64,000 nucleotides of DNA from Streptomyces europaeiscabiei. Its GTDB lineage: Bacteria; Actinomycetota; Actinomycetes; Streptomycetales; Streptomycetaceae. Positions 54,242-63,266 of this stretch are shown here, in pieces. The stretch covers positions 10,668,001 to 10,732,000 of the forward strand of contig NZ_CP107841.1 of the NCBI RefSeq assembly GCF_036346855.1, read 5' to 3'. The notes under the pieces were generated by a model that was not told the origin of the DNA, searched no databases, and saw only the letters and a program-made list of their open reading frames with translations. The position numbers and the translations under genes are program-made. Numbering within the stretch: position 1 is the first letter of the stretch; every line of letters begins with the position of its first letter.

Positions 54242-54622
54242 CTACTGAGGCGTGCGGCATGTACTGGATCCAGCATCGTCGCCCGAACGCCTCCCGGATC
54301 TCCTCCACGGAGCCAGGGTCCCGGACGTCGCGCCAGGCCCGCGGATCCATCCGCGGGCCTCCACCAGCGCCATCACCTCCTTCCGGGCCCGGTCGTCCGG
54401 CAGCTGCGCCATGACCTCCACCGAGGGTTCCTCCACCACCACGCCCGTACCGCATTCCGCACACCCCCGTGTGATCGACTCGGGCAGCAGCGTACGAAGG
54501 AACCGCCGATCGCGTTCGGGCCTGTGGATAAAGGAGTTCCTCGCGGCTGCGGGCTGCACTCGCGAGGCCACCTTCGGTGTCATCGGTATCGGCACCCGAT
54601 CGCCTGCGTTTGCCTTGCCCAT
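54242..54622 (-). CDS. Chimeric hypothetical reading frame
   Basis: 126 codons. The first 30 residues (MTPKVASRVQPAAARNS) resemble the seed-maturation-protein (SMP) motif of small actinomycete proteins. The middle (CAECGTGVVVEEPSVEVMAQ) has a CxxC pair. The last 35 residues are Arg/Ser-rich and the coding-like reading continues instead in another frame (MDPRAWRDVRDPGSVEEIRE). So it is probably a fusion of decayed genes. A perfect 12-bp hairpin lies inside it. Confidence 0.3.
   Translation of the reverse strand: MGKANAGDRVPIPMTPKVASRVQPAAARNSFIHRPERDRRFLRTLLPESITRGCAECGTGVVVEEPSVEVMAQLPDDRARKEVMALVEARGWIRGPGATSGTLAPWRRSGRRSGDDAGSSTCRTPQ
54335..54360. repeat. Perfect 12-bp inverted repeat with 2-nt loop
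   Basis: AGGCCCGCGGAT-cc-ATCCGCGGGCCT. It can form a very stable hairpin. It could be an old terminator or a recombination scar, as it falls where the coding frame shifts in the chimeric reading frame. Confidence 0.7.
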
Positions 54623-54642
54623 GGTGAACCACCTCCCTGTCC

Positions 54643-54840
54643 ATGGTCCTCACGGTGGAGGCCGGCCAGGCATCCGACGTGGTCATCACCATGGGGTGCG
54701 GCGGCACCTGCCCCGTCTTCCCCGGCAAGCGGTACCTCGACTGGCAGCCTGACGACCCGGCCGGTCACGGTGTCGATGCCGTACGCCCCATCCGTGACGC
54801 GATCGAGGCACGAGTGCGGAGCCTGCTCGATGAGATGGGT
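54643..54840 (+). pseudogene. Arsenate reductase/LMW phosphatase C-terminal remnant
   Basis: The frame reads ASDVVITMGCGGTCPVFPGK then RYLDWQPDDPAGHGVDAVRP. This is the C-terminal half of the actinobacterial ArsC (low-molecular-weight phosphatase type), which reduces arsenate. The CX5R active-site P-loop at the N-terminus is missing. Confidence 0.75.
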
Positions 54841-54849
54841 GCCCCCGGC

Positions 54850-55318
54850 CACAGCCTGACCGCTGCACGCGATCATGCGTCGGCACTGAAGGCGGTCTGG
54901 CCTTTTGCGCCATGCAGGAAATCGGCATACAACCCCCACTGCATTGAGGGGAGTTGGGTACCACGATTCTGCAACGGTCTGATCGAGTCCTGTACGTCTG
55001 GTGCGCCGCGACTCTGTAACGGGTGCCGTCCGGCGGGGATTCGCCCTGGGGGCGTCAGACAGGCGGTCATGCGCGCTGGGCCAAGGGACGTTTCCGCTGC
55101 CTGCGCAGCCGATATGACCAGCCGGCTGTGCCGGTATTCCGACTTTCAACTCCCCGTCTGTGTGCGGGGATACCTAGGCGCTGAGCATCCTGCTCGCTGA
55201 GATGCGGATTGCCGCGGTGGGGCGCATGCTGATGGTATAGCCGGTTATATCCGCGCTCTGGATTCGTCCACCAGATTGCTGCAGCGGTTGACCGCGCTGT
55301 TCATCTGTCCCGCCGCTC
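54850..55318. other. Stretch without recognisable gene
   Basis: Lower GC than its surroundings and no coding pattern. A lone CTCCCCGTctgtgtGCGGGGAT palindrome (about 55150) is not repeated. Confidence 0.45.
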
Positions 55319-55642
55319 GTGCGGAGTGAACTGACAACTCGCCTGGTGCGTGCGGGAGTTCACGCGTCCATGGGCTCGGTCGGGGACTCGTACGATAACG
55401 CTCTCGCGGAGCATGTGTGGATGCTGATCAAGACGGAGTGCATCCGCGACCGCGCCTTCGCGACCAGGGCCGAGGCGAACCTCGCGCTCTTCGAGTACAT
55501 CGACGGCTTCTATGACTCCCGGCGCATCCAGAAACGGCTCGGCTACCTCAGCCCGGTCGAGTTCGAGGAGAAGCACTACGCCGACCAGGCAACGACCGAA
55601 CGAACGAACCTGAAACCCCGTCAACCCGCCCTGAACAGCTGA
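55319..55642 (+). pseudogene. IS3-family transposase OrfB C-terminal remnant
   Basis: About 105 codons: GVHASMGSVGDSYDNALAEH, the WMLIKTECI and FEYIDGFYDSRRIQKRLGYL then SPVEFE, the highly conserved end of IS3 integrase domains carrying the last catalytic Glu. The first two catalytic acids are absent. The element's right end follows at about 55660. Confidence 0.8.
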
Positions 55643-55659
55643 TCAGCACCTCCCGCACA

Positions 55660-55970
55660 CCGGGGGAAGCTCAGTCACGGCGCCGAGAACGGCAGTGGCC
55701 GCATAGCCACCCACGGCGACCTTGCGGCGCCGGGACGAATCATCCGCCAGGACGCCGCCACCGAACCTGGCCGCGCAGGCCAGGGCGTCGGAGACCCCTT
55801 CGATCACGCCCAAAGCCGCCGCCGGAGCGCCGAGGGATGTAAGCAAAGAGGGCAGCAGTGCGGGAGGACTTTCATGGCCGACATCAGCAAGGAAGCTGGC
55901 GGAGCCGATGCCCTTGACGCCCGGAGTGAGCCATCCATCCTGGTCGCGGGCGGCGTTGGGAGGCGGCACG
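55660..55970 (-). pseudogene. MFS transporter N-terminal remnant
   Basis: The minus frame reads VKGIGSASFLADVGHESPPA, LLPSLLTSLGAPAAALGVIE, GVSDALACAARFGGGVLADD and RRKVAVGGYAATAVLGAVTE. This is the start of a major-facilitator family transporter (first two helices and loop). It ends abruptly at the IS3 right end, so the insertion cut the gene. Confidence 0.65.
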
Positions 55971-55984
55971 TTCTCGCTGCCGAT

Positions 55985-56067
55985 GTGGGGCCGTAGTAAC
56001 GGGCGCCCATCCTGTACAGGCCCGTCGGGTCCGGGTGGGCGCCGCTGTAGCGGAACGGCTGAGGCAC
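55985..56067 (-). pseudogene. Rhs-repeat core fragment
   Basis: The minus frame reads QPFRYSGAHPDPTGLYRMGA followed by RYYGP. The Y-x-D-P-x-x-G-L-Y-x-M-G-A-R-Y-Y pattern is the Rhs-associated core signature of polymorphic toxins. Only about 27 codons remain, fused to the MFS remnant. Confidence 0.6.
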
Positions 56068-56142
56068 CGCCTCTGTCGGCGTCGCTCGCGGCAGGCCGGC
56101 CGGGCCGCAGGCCTAGCTGTGGGTGCGCTTGGTGACGCCTAC

Positions 56143-59133
56143 CTACCGGCCCGGCGTGCCCGGCAGCCCCGGCGCGTCCTCCGGCACGGGATCGGCGTTG
56201 AAGGAGTGGTGGTAGCTCTCCGGCGGCGCGAGGTAGGTGACGGGCAGCCCGCCGGTGTCGATGACGATCTGGTCCACGGCGATCGCGGGATCGACCATGA
56301 AGAGCCGCAGGACGTGTTCGCCGGGTTCGGTGACTGTCACGGTGGTGGTCAGTTTCTCGATGCCGTCCTCGACGTTGCGGGCCCACGCGTCGCCGCGGTT
56401 GCCCGTGGCGACGGCCTGTCCCGCCAGGACGGCGACCGGCTGGTCGTCGAGGGCCAGGGCGACCCGGCGACGGCCGCGTTCGTCGAGGGAGGGGAGCCTG
56501 AAGACGGTGACCCGGAAGTCCCCGGTGCCGGCGAAACGGACTCGGTAGCTCAACTCCGGTGCCCGAGTGGTGAACTCCTCGGTGATCGGGGCTGCCGTCG
56601 AAGGCGCCGCCTCCATGGCGGCCGTACGGCGGCCGAGCCCGCGTACCGTCCGCCAACGGGCCCCGCCGCGCGCCACCCGGTGGTCGTGGTGCGCGGCGTC
56701 TATCGAGACATACCCGTGGGCCTCGACGAAGCCGCGCGCCCGCCGGCGCGCCCGCCTCCCGTCGTTGAGCACCCGTAGGGGTACGTCGAACCTGTTGCCT
56801 GCACCGGTGACGGTCACCGTGGCTTCGTGTGCGCCCTCGGGCACCCGCTCCCAGTCGATCTCCACCGACACCCGGGTCTGTTCGGTCATCGTGCCGCCGG
56901 AGGTGCTCAGCCGTACCCAGGGGTGGCTCGCCTCCGCGGCCCAGTCCAGGGGGAGGAAGCCGGTGTTGAACACGTCGACGAAGCGCCGGTCACGGGTGTA
57001 GGAGGAGAAGGACAGCGGCCGCCCGGTGCCGGTCTCGTTGCCCTCGGCCGCCACGCCCAGACCCGAGGTCTCCTTCCGGGCGACCCTGGTGACGCTCGGA
57101 CGGCCCGGCGCCTTGGGGATCTGCGAGGGGTAGGGGTTGACGATCCCGTTCCACTTTCCGCCGGCCACCTCGGTGTTGTAGCGCCTGGTGATCGCCGCCT
57201 CCTCGGCGTGGGCGGCGTCGGACAGGTCCGCGAAACGGTTCGTGCCGGCCCCGCGCCCCTGACGGACCGCGAGTGCGTTGCGCTCCGCCCAGTAGAACTT
57301 CAGGTTCATCAAGTAGGCGCCGTGGACCGGGTATTCGACCAGTTCGTAGAAGGCGTCACGGTAGGCCTCCGGCAGCTTGGCGCCGAGCGCGCGGACCCGC
57401 TGCAGGAGGCGGTCGTACGCGGACATCCGGCGGCCCGCCTCGTCGCCGTGGTGGACCACGGAGAGCAGACCGCGGGCGACGAACTCCGGCCGCAGCTCCG
57501 CCGCGAGGCGGTAGTACTCGGTGCGGATCGCGGCGATCTCCGCGCCGTGGCGGTGCCCGAACTGCCGCCCGGCCCATTCGACGAGGAAGCCCTCCACCTC
57601 GTCGGCGTTCCACCGGTCCACGTCCCAGGCCATGTCCATGGAGAAGGACAGCCCGGTCTCGATCGACTTGATGTCTCCCACGTTGAAGATCCACATACGG
57701 TCGGCGCCGTGCTCGTGCACCCGACGCAACTCCTGCCAGATTTTGGCGAGTTGGGTGGTGTCCAGCCACAGATAGCTCTTGGGGCGGCCCCAGTAGGAGA
57801 GGTGGTAGTAGATGCCGTTGCCGCCCGGTCGCCGCCGCTCGGCCTCGTCGGGCAGTTGGCGCATGTTGCCGTGGTTGTCGTCCGGCCAGATCAGCGTGAC
57901 GTCGTCGGGCACCTGGACACCCGCGTTGTACAGGTCCAGGACCTCCTTGTACGGGATGAAGATCTGCGGTTCGGCCGCGGTGCCCACCTCCTCGGCCAGA
58001 AGGCGGCGCTGGTCCGCGATGATGTCGTTCATCACCACGACCTTCTCCGCGAGGGTGGTGGCGTGCTTCGTCTCCAGCGCGCTGTCGTGCAGACCGCGCA
58101 TCCCCAGGGTCCAGCTGCTCTCGTAGCCGGCGTTCTGCCGCGCCCTCGCCCGCCAGTAGTCCGAGATGACAGCGGGGTTCACCGTGTAGTCGTACACCGG
58201 CAGGCTGCCGTCGGCGGCCGGGTGATCCTTGGCCCAGGGGTCCCATTCGTGGACGCCGTTGCGCAGCATGGCCTCGGGGTGGCTGGATCCGACGACGATG
58301 CCGTAGTGGTCGGCCAGTTCGGGGTTCGCGCGGTGTTTGTTGAAGAAGTCGGAGTACGGATGCATGGCGGGCCACAGGTAGTTGGCCTTGAGGCGGAGCA
58401 GCAGCTCGAAGACGCGTCGGTAGGTTTCGGGGCCGATGTGCTTGTCCGGTTCCTGCATCCGGTGGGACCAGGTGGTGAGGTTCTGCTCGTCGTTGATGAA
58501 GATGCCCCGGTAGCGGACGGACGGCTCGTACCGCTTCTGCGTGCCCGACGGGACCGTCACCGTGTCGCGGCGTTCGACCGGAACGTCGGCCCACCAGTGC
58601 CACGGCGACACCCCGATGCGCTCCGAGGTGTCGTAGACGCCGTAGACGGTGCCGCGCCGGTCGCTGCCGGCGATCACCAGGGCGCGTTCCACGCCGGGCA
58701 GCGGGCGGTCCACGACCTGGGTCACGGACGCCTCCCAACGGCCCTTCACCCGGGAGACGTCCAGCCGCCGGTCCGCGATGAGCCGGTCGATGGCCGGGCT
58801 CGCGCCGATGGTGCCCACCAGGACAAGGAGTGAGGCCTCCTGGGGCAGGGCGCGCAGCAGCCGCGGACGCACCCCGCCGACCCGCTCCATGTCCGCCTGG
58901 AGATCCCCGGCCGCGCGGGACACGGCGGGATCGGCGGCCGGGTCGACGAACAGGTCGACGACCACGCCGTCCCGCAGCAGAGGGAAGCCGGCGGCATCGT
59001 CCGACGAGACGGCCCGGGCCGGCGAGGGCAGCACCCCGGGTAGCAGCGGGGCCACACCGACTGCCGTCATTCCCCGGAGGAACGACTTACGGGTCCACGC
59101 GGTCGACGGGCTCTGTGGTTCGTCGTGCGGCAC
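56143..59133 (-). CDS. Secreted glycoside hydrolase family 115 protein
   Basis: 996 residues from GTG 59133 (GGAAAGG about 9 nt upstream); an earlier GTG at 59172 is possible. A Tat-like signal (TRKSFLRGMTAVGVAPLLPG) leads the protein. The GH115 domain covers about residues 90-700: GTVYGVYDTSERIGVSPWHW, YRGIFINDEQNLTTWSH, LWPAMHPYSDFFNKH, DDVTLIWPDDNHGN and YHLSYWGRPKSYLW. Extracellular alpha-glucuronidase of xylan is the known activity of GH115. A C-terminal beta-sandwich follows. Confidence 0.92.
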   Translation of the reverse strand: MPHDEPQSPSTAWTRKSFLRGMTAVGVAPLLPGVLPSPARAVSSDDAAGFPLLRDGVVVDLFVDPAADPAVSRAAGDLQADMERVGGVRPRLLRALPQEASLLVLVGTIGASPAIDRLIADRRLDVSRVKGRWEASVTQVVDRPLPGVERALVIAGSDRRGTVYGVYDTSERIGVSPWHWWADVPVERRDTVTVPSGTQKRYEPSVRYRGIFINDEQNLTTWSHRMQEPDKHIGPETYRRVFELLLRLKANYLWPAMHPYSDFFNKHRANPELADHYGIVVGSSHPEAMLRNGVHEWDPWAKDHPAADGSLPVYDYTVNPAVISDYWRARARQNAGYESSWTLGMRGLHDSALETKHATTLAEKVVVMNDIIADQRRLLAEEVGTAAEPQIFIPYKEVLDLYNAGVQVPDDVTLIWPDDNHGNMRQLPDEAERRRPGGNGIYYHLSYWGRPKSYLWLDTTQLAKIWQELRRVHEHGADRMWIFNVGDIKSIETGLSFSMDMAWDVDRWNADEVEGFLVEWAGRQFGHRHGAEIAAIRTEYYRLAAELRPEFVARGLLSVVHHGDEAGRRMSAYDRLLQRVRALGAKLPEAYRDAFYELVEYPVHGAYLMNLKFYWAERNALAVRQGRGAGTNRFADLSDAAHAEEAAITRRYNTEVAGGKWNGIVNPYPSQIPKAPGRPSVTRVARKETSGLGVAAEGNETGTGRPLSFSSYTRDRRFVDVFNTGFLPLDWAAEASHPWVRLSTSGGTMTEQTRVSVEIDWERVPEGAHEATVTVTGAGNRFDVPLRVLNDGRRARRRARGFVEAHGYVSIDAAHHDHRVARGGARWRTVRGLGRRTAAMEAAPSTAAPITEEFTTRAPELSYRVRFAGTGDFRVTVFRLPSLDERGRRRVALALDDQPVAVLAGQAVATGNRGDAWARNVEDGIEKLTTTVTVTEPGEHVLRLFMVDPAIAVDQIVIDTGGLPVTYLAPPESYHHSFNADPVPEDAPGLPGTPGR

Positions 59134-59649
59134 GGGGCGCTGCCTTTCCGCGTCAGCCCTGCCCGACGCCACGTCCGGGCCGTCGCGCAGGGCTGACGCA
59201 TGACTCGCTGGCGGGAGGCGGGGAGCGGTGCTGTCGGCGCGGGGAGTGGGGCACGGCCCGGGTCACAGGTTGGCATGACCAGGCCAGAAAGCGCTTGCTG
59301 CGTACCCTAGGTCAGGCAAGCGGACGCGTCCAGACGCGGGGGAGCCTTCTCGCACGGCCGCCGTGGTACGCCGTCACGGGAGACGAGCATGCGGACCCTC
59401 TGTTCGCCGATCTCGGGCTTGCCGCACGGCACTTGCCCGAACTCGCGTGGCCGGCACGCGGGCCGGCGAGGCGATGCGGCTGCAGCGCCGGCCACGGGAA
59501 ACCGTGATCGTCGCGCGCGGCCTCGATCCCGCCCGGCGCACCACGGGGCGCCTCGACTGCGAACCCGGTGTCACCGATCGCGTGGGCGCGGGAAAGGGAG
59601 GAATGGAGTGAGGGCGGCTGAGCGCACCGCCGTCCGGTGGGCACACGGC
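59134..59649. other. Intergenic stretch, no gene seen
   Basis: Contains the GH115 promoter region. Plus-strand frames are open but show no recognisable motif. Confidence 0.4.
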
Positions 59650-59870
59650 TGATCATCACAGCTGGAGGCTTGTGGGGGTGACGCTCGCGCTTGCCCTCGG
59701 AGCGTTTGCGGTCGTAGAACCGGCGGGAGTCCTCGCAGTGTCGGATGCTGAACAACGCAGTGATGTAGAAGACTCGTTGGAGTCGGCGGTTGTAGCGTCG
59801 TGGGCGGCGGAGGTCGCCGCTGATCTTGCCGGAGTCGCGGGGAACGGGCCGGTTCGGGCGGCTGTGGGAG
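59650..59870 (-). pseudogene. IS110-family transposase C-terminal remnant
   Basis: The minus frame reads PRDSGKISGDLRRPRRYNRR, VFYITALFSIRHCEDSRRFY and DRKRSEGKR, the C-terminal Transposase_20 motif of a different IS110 subgroup from the copy at 44929. Both ends are missing. Confidence 0.65.
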
Positions 59871-59887
59871 TTGGCCGAGAGCCTGGA

Positions 59888-59955
59888 CGCGCTGCCGCGG
59901 CCAGGCGCTTCTTTCGTCGCCTTCTCAAGAAGACGGGTGCGGTGCCCCGCCACGA
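59888..59955 (+). pseudogene. IS6-family transposase fragment
   Basis: Plus frame AAAARRFFRRLLKKTGAVPR matches the intact IS6 transposase at 60172-60891 (KAAARRFLRRLMKKTRTVPR). It lies in the opposite orientation. Confidence 0.6.
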
Positions 59956-60171
59956 CGTCTCCTTCAACGATCATCGGCGAACAGAAGGCGGACAGGAACC
60001 GCTGGGCTGCGGTGGGCGTGATCCTCGGTGCCGAGTTCCTTGCCGCTGGAGAATGCCGCGCCTGCCCCGCAGCAGGCTGCGAAGTCCGACAGTGCCGTTG
60101 TCACGTTGTTGGGTGTGGGGTTGTCTGACGGTGTGCCGGGGCGGTGGTGGAGTCGGGTTCCGGCTGTGTAC

Positions 60172-60891
60172 TTACGGCGCGGTGGGCAGGCCGGCAACTC
60201 CGGTGATCTGCTCCCAGATCGCGAAGCGGATGGTCATCTCGGTGCGGTAGTCGGATGCGGGGATCAGATGACGTCGGGGTCGGAAGTGGGGTGAGATGCC
60301 GCTGAACGCGGACAAGAACCGCTGGGCTGCGCCGGTGCCGCGGAAGCCTTTCATCGCCCGTTCGCGCTGCCGTGTTGGCTGGTGGCTGTTCTCCGCCCGG
60401 TTGTTCAGGCCCTTGTGGGAGCGGTGCTCGACGGAGGGCATGACCTCGCGGTGGGCCGCGCCGTAGGAGCGGAGCCTGTCGGTGACGATCACCCGCGGCA
60501 CCGTGCGGGTCTTCTTCATCAGCCTGCGCAAGAAGCGCCTGGCCGCAGCCTTGTCCCGGCGGCTCTGTACCACGATGTCCAGGACGTTGCCGTCCTGGTC
60601 GACCGCCCGACACAGATACTTCTGTTCCCCATTGATCTTGATGAAGACCTCGTCCAAGTGCCACTTGTCACCAGGCCGGGGCCGGCAGCGGCGCAGCGAA
60701 TCGGCGTACCGCTGCCCGAACTTGGCGCACCAGCGGCGCACCGTTTCGTAGGAGAGGACGATCCCGCCCTCGAGCATCAGCTCCTCGACCTCTCGGAACG
60801 ACAGCGGGAAGCGGTGATACAGCCACACGCAGTGGGAGATGACCGCGACCGGGTACCGGTACCCCTTGTACGACGGCGACACGGCCCCCAC
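60172..60891 (-). CDS. IS6-family (IS26-type) transposase
   Basis: 239 residues with the full DDE set: Asp in KWHLDEVFIKI, Asp in VIVTDRLRSYG and Glu in NNRAENSHQPTRQRER. HTH at the N-terminus (SFREVEELMLEGGIVLSYET). This is the only complete DDE transposase in the right part of the window, so it may still be active. Terminal inverted repeats were not identified with certainty. Confidence 0.9.
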   Translation of the reverse strand: MGAVSPSYKGYRYPVAVISHCVWLYHRFPLSFREVEELMLEGGIVLSYETVRRWCAKFGQRYADSLRRCRPRPGDKWHLDEVFIKINGEQKYLCRAVDQDGNVLDIVVQSRRDKAAARRFLRRLMKKTRTVPRVIVTDRLRSYGAAHREVMPSVEHRSHKGLNNRAENSHQPTRQRERAMKGFRGTGAAQRFLSAFSGISPHFRPRRHLIPASDYRTEMTIRFAIWEQITGVAGLPTAP

Positions 60892-61164
60892 GGACAGCCC
60901 CCTCCAGCACGATCAACCAGAAGATCATCCCACCTGCTCAGCCAACGTGACAGCGCCCCAGAAGGCCTTGCTGGAGGAGCCGTACCTGGCTACGGCCGCG
61001 ACGGCCTGCGTGATCACGCGGGTGGGCAGCACTCCCGATAATGCGTTTACGGACGCGGCGGCCATCCTGTGGCCGACCCGGTGCAAGAGGCGGCGCTCGG
61101 TGCAGAACCGAACCGGCAGAGGGCCGGCACCCGATACCAGGTCCCGGCCCTGCGGATGAGCGGC
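60892..61164. other. Short stretch without recognisable gene
   Basis: Flank of the IS6 copy and 3' flank of the RTX-like gene; nothing convincing. Confidence 0.4.
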
Positions 61165-61773
61165 TCAGCTCTCGCAGTCGAACTCCTGGTCGCCCACGTC
61201 CCCCGGGCAGATGTCCGTGCCAGTGTCGCCGTTGGAGGAGTCGTTGCCTCCCACACCGTCGATGGCGCCCAGCCGGTCGTTTCCGGCGTTGCCGTCCATG
61301 ATGTCCCGGCCAGCCCCACCGACGATCTCGTCGTCGCCCGCACCGCCGATCAGGATGTCGTTGCCGTCGCCCCCGACCAGGACAGCGCGTTGCGTGCTGT
61401 CGATCGTCTGGAGAGTGTCGCCGCCCGCGTCGCCGTTGAGCGTGGCCCGCAGGCTCGCCCGCAGGATGACCGTGTCATTGCGGTCGCCCGCGCTGAGGAG
61501 GATCGTCCGTGTGCCCGCCGGGCAGGACACCGAGTTGGCGCTGAGCTGGGTACAACCCGCCCCCGCGGTGACGGTGTCACCGTTGTCGATGACGGTGATG
61601 TTGCTGCCGGACGGGTTGATGATGATCTGGTTCGCCTTGTCGGCCGCGGCGTTGATATTGATGAAGGCCGAGTTCGCGGTCACACCGGTGGCGGCGTGGG
61701 CCTGCCCGGCCGACAAAGCCAGCGCCGCGCCCATCGCGCCTGCCATCACCACGGCCTGTAAACCCTTGCGCAT
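61165..61773 (-). CDS. Secreted RTX-like calcium-binding repeat protein
   Basis: 202 residues from ATG 61773. Signal peptide: MRKGLQAVVMAGAMGAALAL with AHA cleavage near residue 30. The C-terminal half carries nonapeptide-type hemolysin repeats GGxGxDxLxGGxGxD: VGGDGNDILIGGAGDDEIVG, GGAGRDIMDGNAGNDRLGAI, and three Cys near the end. Likely exported through Sec and folded by calcium. Function unknown. Confidence 0.85.
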   Translation of the reverse strand: MRKGLQAVVMAGAMGAALALSAGQAHAATGVTANSAFININAAADKANQIIINPSGSNITVIDNGDTVTAGAGCTQLSANSVSCPAGTRTILLSAGDRNDTVILRASLRATLNGDAGGDTLQTIDSTQRAVLVGGDGNDILIGGAGDDEIVGGAGRDIMDGNAGNDRLGAIDGVGGNDSSNGDTGTDICPGDVGDQEFDCES

Positions 61774-62150
61774 CGAGGTTCCCACTGTTCCTCCAGTCAG
61801 TACGGTGCCTGCGATCAAGCATCGACGGGGAAGGAGGGCCGCACATGGGGAGAGAACCCCCAGATAGTGTTCGAGACGGATGGGACGAGCCCGTCGGGCC
61901 CGGCGCCCTGGGGTCCCGAGAAACGGGGCAACCGTATGCCATTCCCCACCTGCGCAGCACGGACAGTGAGCGGCACCGTACTACCCGGCACCGGCGTACG
62001 GGGGCGGGCTGTGAATTGCACCGCGGGCACCGACCCCCCTTGTGTTGTGATCATGCGAGGAAGAATGTGCAAGGCACGCCGATCGGGTCCACGCCTGCTC
62101 ACCGGCCCGCACCCTTGCCGTCGGCGGCAGACGGAGCAAAGGATCAGGGC
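61774..62150. other. Stretch without recognisable gene
   Basis: Holds the promoter of the RTX-like gene and decayed DNA before the Tn3 remnant. Confidence 0.4.
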
Positions 62151-62414
62151 ATGGAGGACCAGCTCGGCGCGCTCGGCCTGGCCCTGAACGCCGTAGTGCT
62201 CTTCAACAGCCTTTACATCGACGCCGCCGTCAAGCAGCTCGCGGCCGACGGCTTCCCCGTCACCGACGACCTCCTCGCCCGGCTCTCCCCACTCCAGTAC
62301 GACCACATCGACTTCCTCGGCCGGTACGTCTTCACCCGCCCGCCGGCGCCGGGCCTGCGGCCACTGCGCGACCCGCACACGGATGACGGGACGGACGACG
62401 CCGAGGACGGATAG
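62151..62414 (+). pseudogene. Tn3-family transposase C-terminal remnant
   Basis: 87 codons: EDQLGALGLALNAVVLFNSL, YIDAAVKQLAADGFPVTDDL and LSPLQYDHIDFLGRYVFTRP. This is the conserved tail of Tn3 transposases. The catalytic part upstream is missing. Confidence 0.8.
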
Positions 62415-62550
62415 CCGCAGGCGTGTGCGATCAAAAGCGGTCCGGTCCCGCAGTCACCACCTACGTCTCCGGGCTGGAACGCTTAATGACGGGTGCTCAG
62501 GGGTCAGGAGCCGACCGGGCCGAGCTCTGCGGGTGTGGATTCACTCCTGC

Positions 62551-63150
62551 TCAGGGGCCGAAAGCTCTGAGGGTCGCGTCGACAAGTGAGTCGGCGTATG
62601 CGGCGTTCAGCGGACCGCTGCGGTGCAGCCACCGCTGGAAGAGAGGGGCGTAGAGCACTTCGAGGACCAGGTCGAGGTCGGCGTCGGCGTCGAGCTGGCC
62701 GACTTCCTGGGCGCTGCGCAACCGTGCTTTCTTCGCTTCTTCCAGCGGTTGGGCCAGCTTCTCGCGGTACTCGGCCGCCAGCGCGGCATCGCTGGCGATC
62801 TCGGTGTTGAGGGCCCGGATCAGCCTGTCGAAGGACGGATCGGCGAACTCCTCCGCCGTGGCACGCATAACGAACTTGAGGTCTGCCTCAAGGTCGCCTG
62901 TGTTCGGCAGCGCGACCGACTGCCCGTCCGTATCCTCACTCAAAGCCAGAATGGCGGCAAAGACGACCGCGCTCTTCGACGGCCACCGCCGATAGATTGT
63001 CTGCTTGCCGACGCCGGCACGGGCAGCGATGGCTTCGACAGTGACCTTCTCGTACGACTCCTCTGCGACCAGCGCGCGGGCCGCCGCGAGGATCGCCTGC
63101 CGGGACCGTTCCTTGCGCCGGGAGTGGTCCGGCCCCTTCTTGTTGGACAT
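62551..63150 (-). CDS. TetR-family repressor
   Basis: 199 residues. HTH: RSRQAILAAARALVAEESYE followed by AARAGVGKQTIYRRWPSKSA. Ligand domain of the TetR_C type (FADPSFDRLIRALNTEIASD, then VLYAPLFQRWLHRSGPL). Divergent from the SDR gene; two direct repeats in the shared promoter are its probable binding sites, so it likely represses that gene and itself. Confidence 0.9.
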   Translation of the reverse strand: MSNKKGPDHSRRKERSRQAILAAARALVAEESYEKVTVEAIAARAGVGKQTIYRRWPSKSAVVFAAILALSEDTDGQSVALPNTGDLEADLKFVMRATAEEFADPSFDRLIRALNTEIASDAALAAEYREKLAQPLEEAKKARLRSAQEVGQLDADADLDLVLEVLYAPLFQRWLHRSGPLNAAYADSLVDATLRAFGP

Positions 63151-63176
63151 GCGTCCAGCCTACCTCCGCAATAAAA

Positions 63177-63242
63177 CGAGACGATCCGTATTGTGGTGAC
63201 TCATGTGATGCCCTAGACTCAAAACGAATCGAGACGAACCGT
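63177..63242. promoter_or_regulatory. Two direct-repeat operators between TetR and SDR genes
   Basis: CGAGACGATCCGT (63177-63189) and CGAGACGAACCGT (63230-63242) are 13-bp repeats differing at one base and 53 bp apart. The second overlaps the region just before the SDR start. The spacing places one at each promoter. Confidence 0.7.
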
Positions 63243-63266
63243 TTTCTTTACTGATAGTGAGGCGCC

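Noticed and set aside
54084..54728. 214-codon open frame on the minus strand
   Set aside because: Overlaps the ArsC remnant antisense and mixes unrelated pieces; only a short internal part looks coding.
55140..55175. Palindrome CTCCCCGTctgtgtGCGGGGAT resembling a type I-E CRISPR repeat
   Set aside because: Single copy, no second repeat or spacer and no cas gene nearby.
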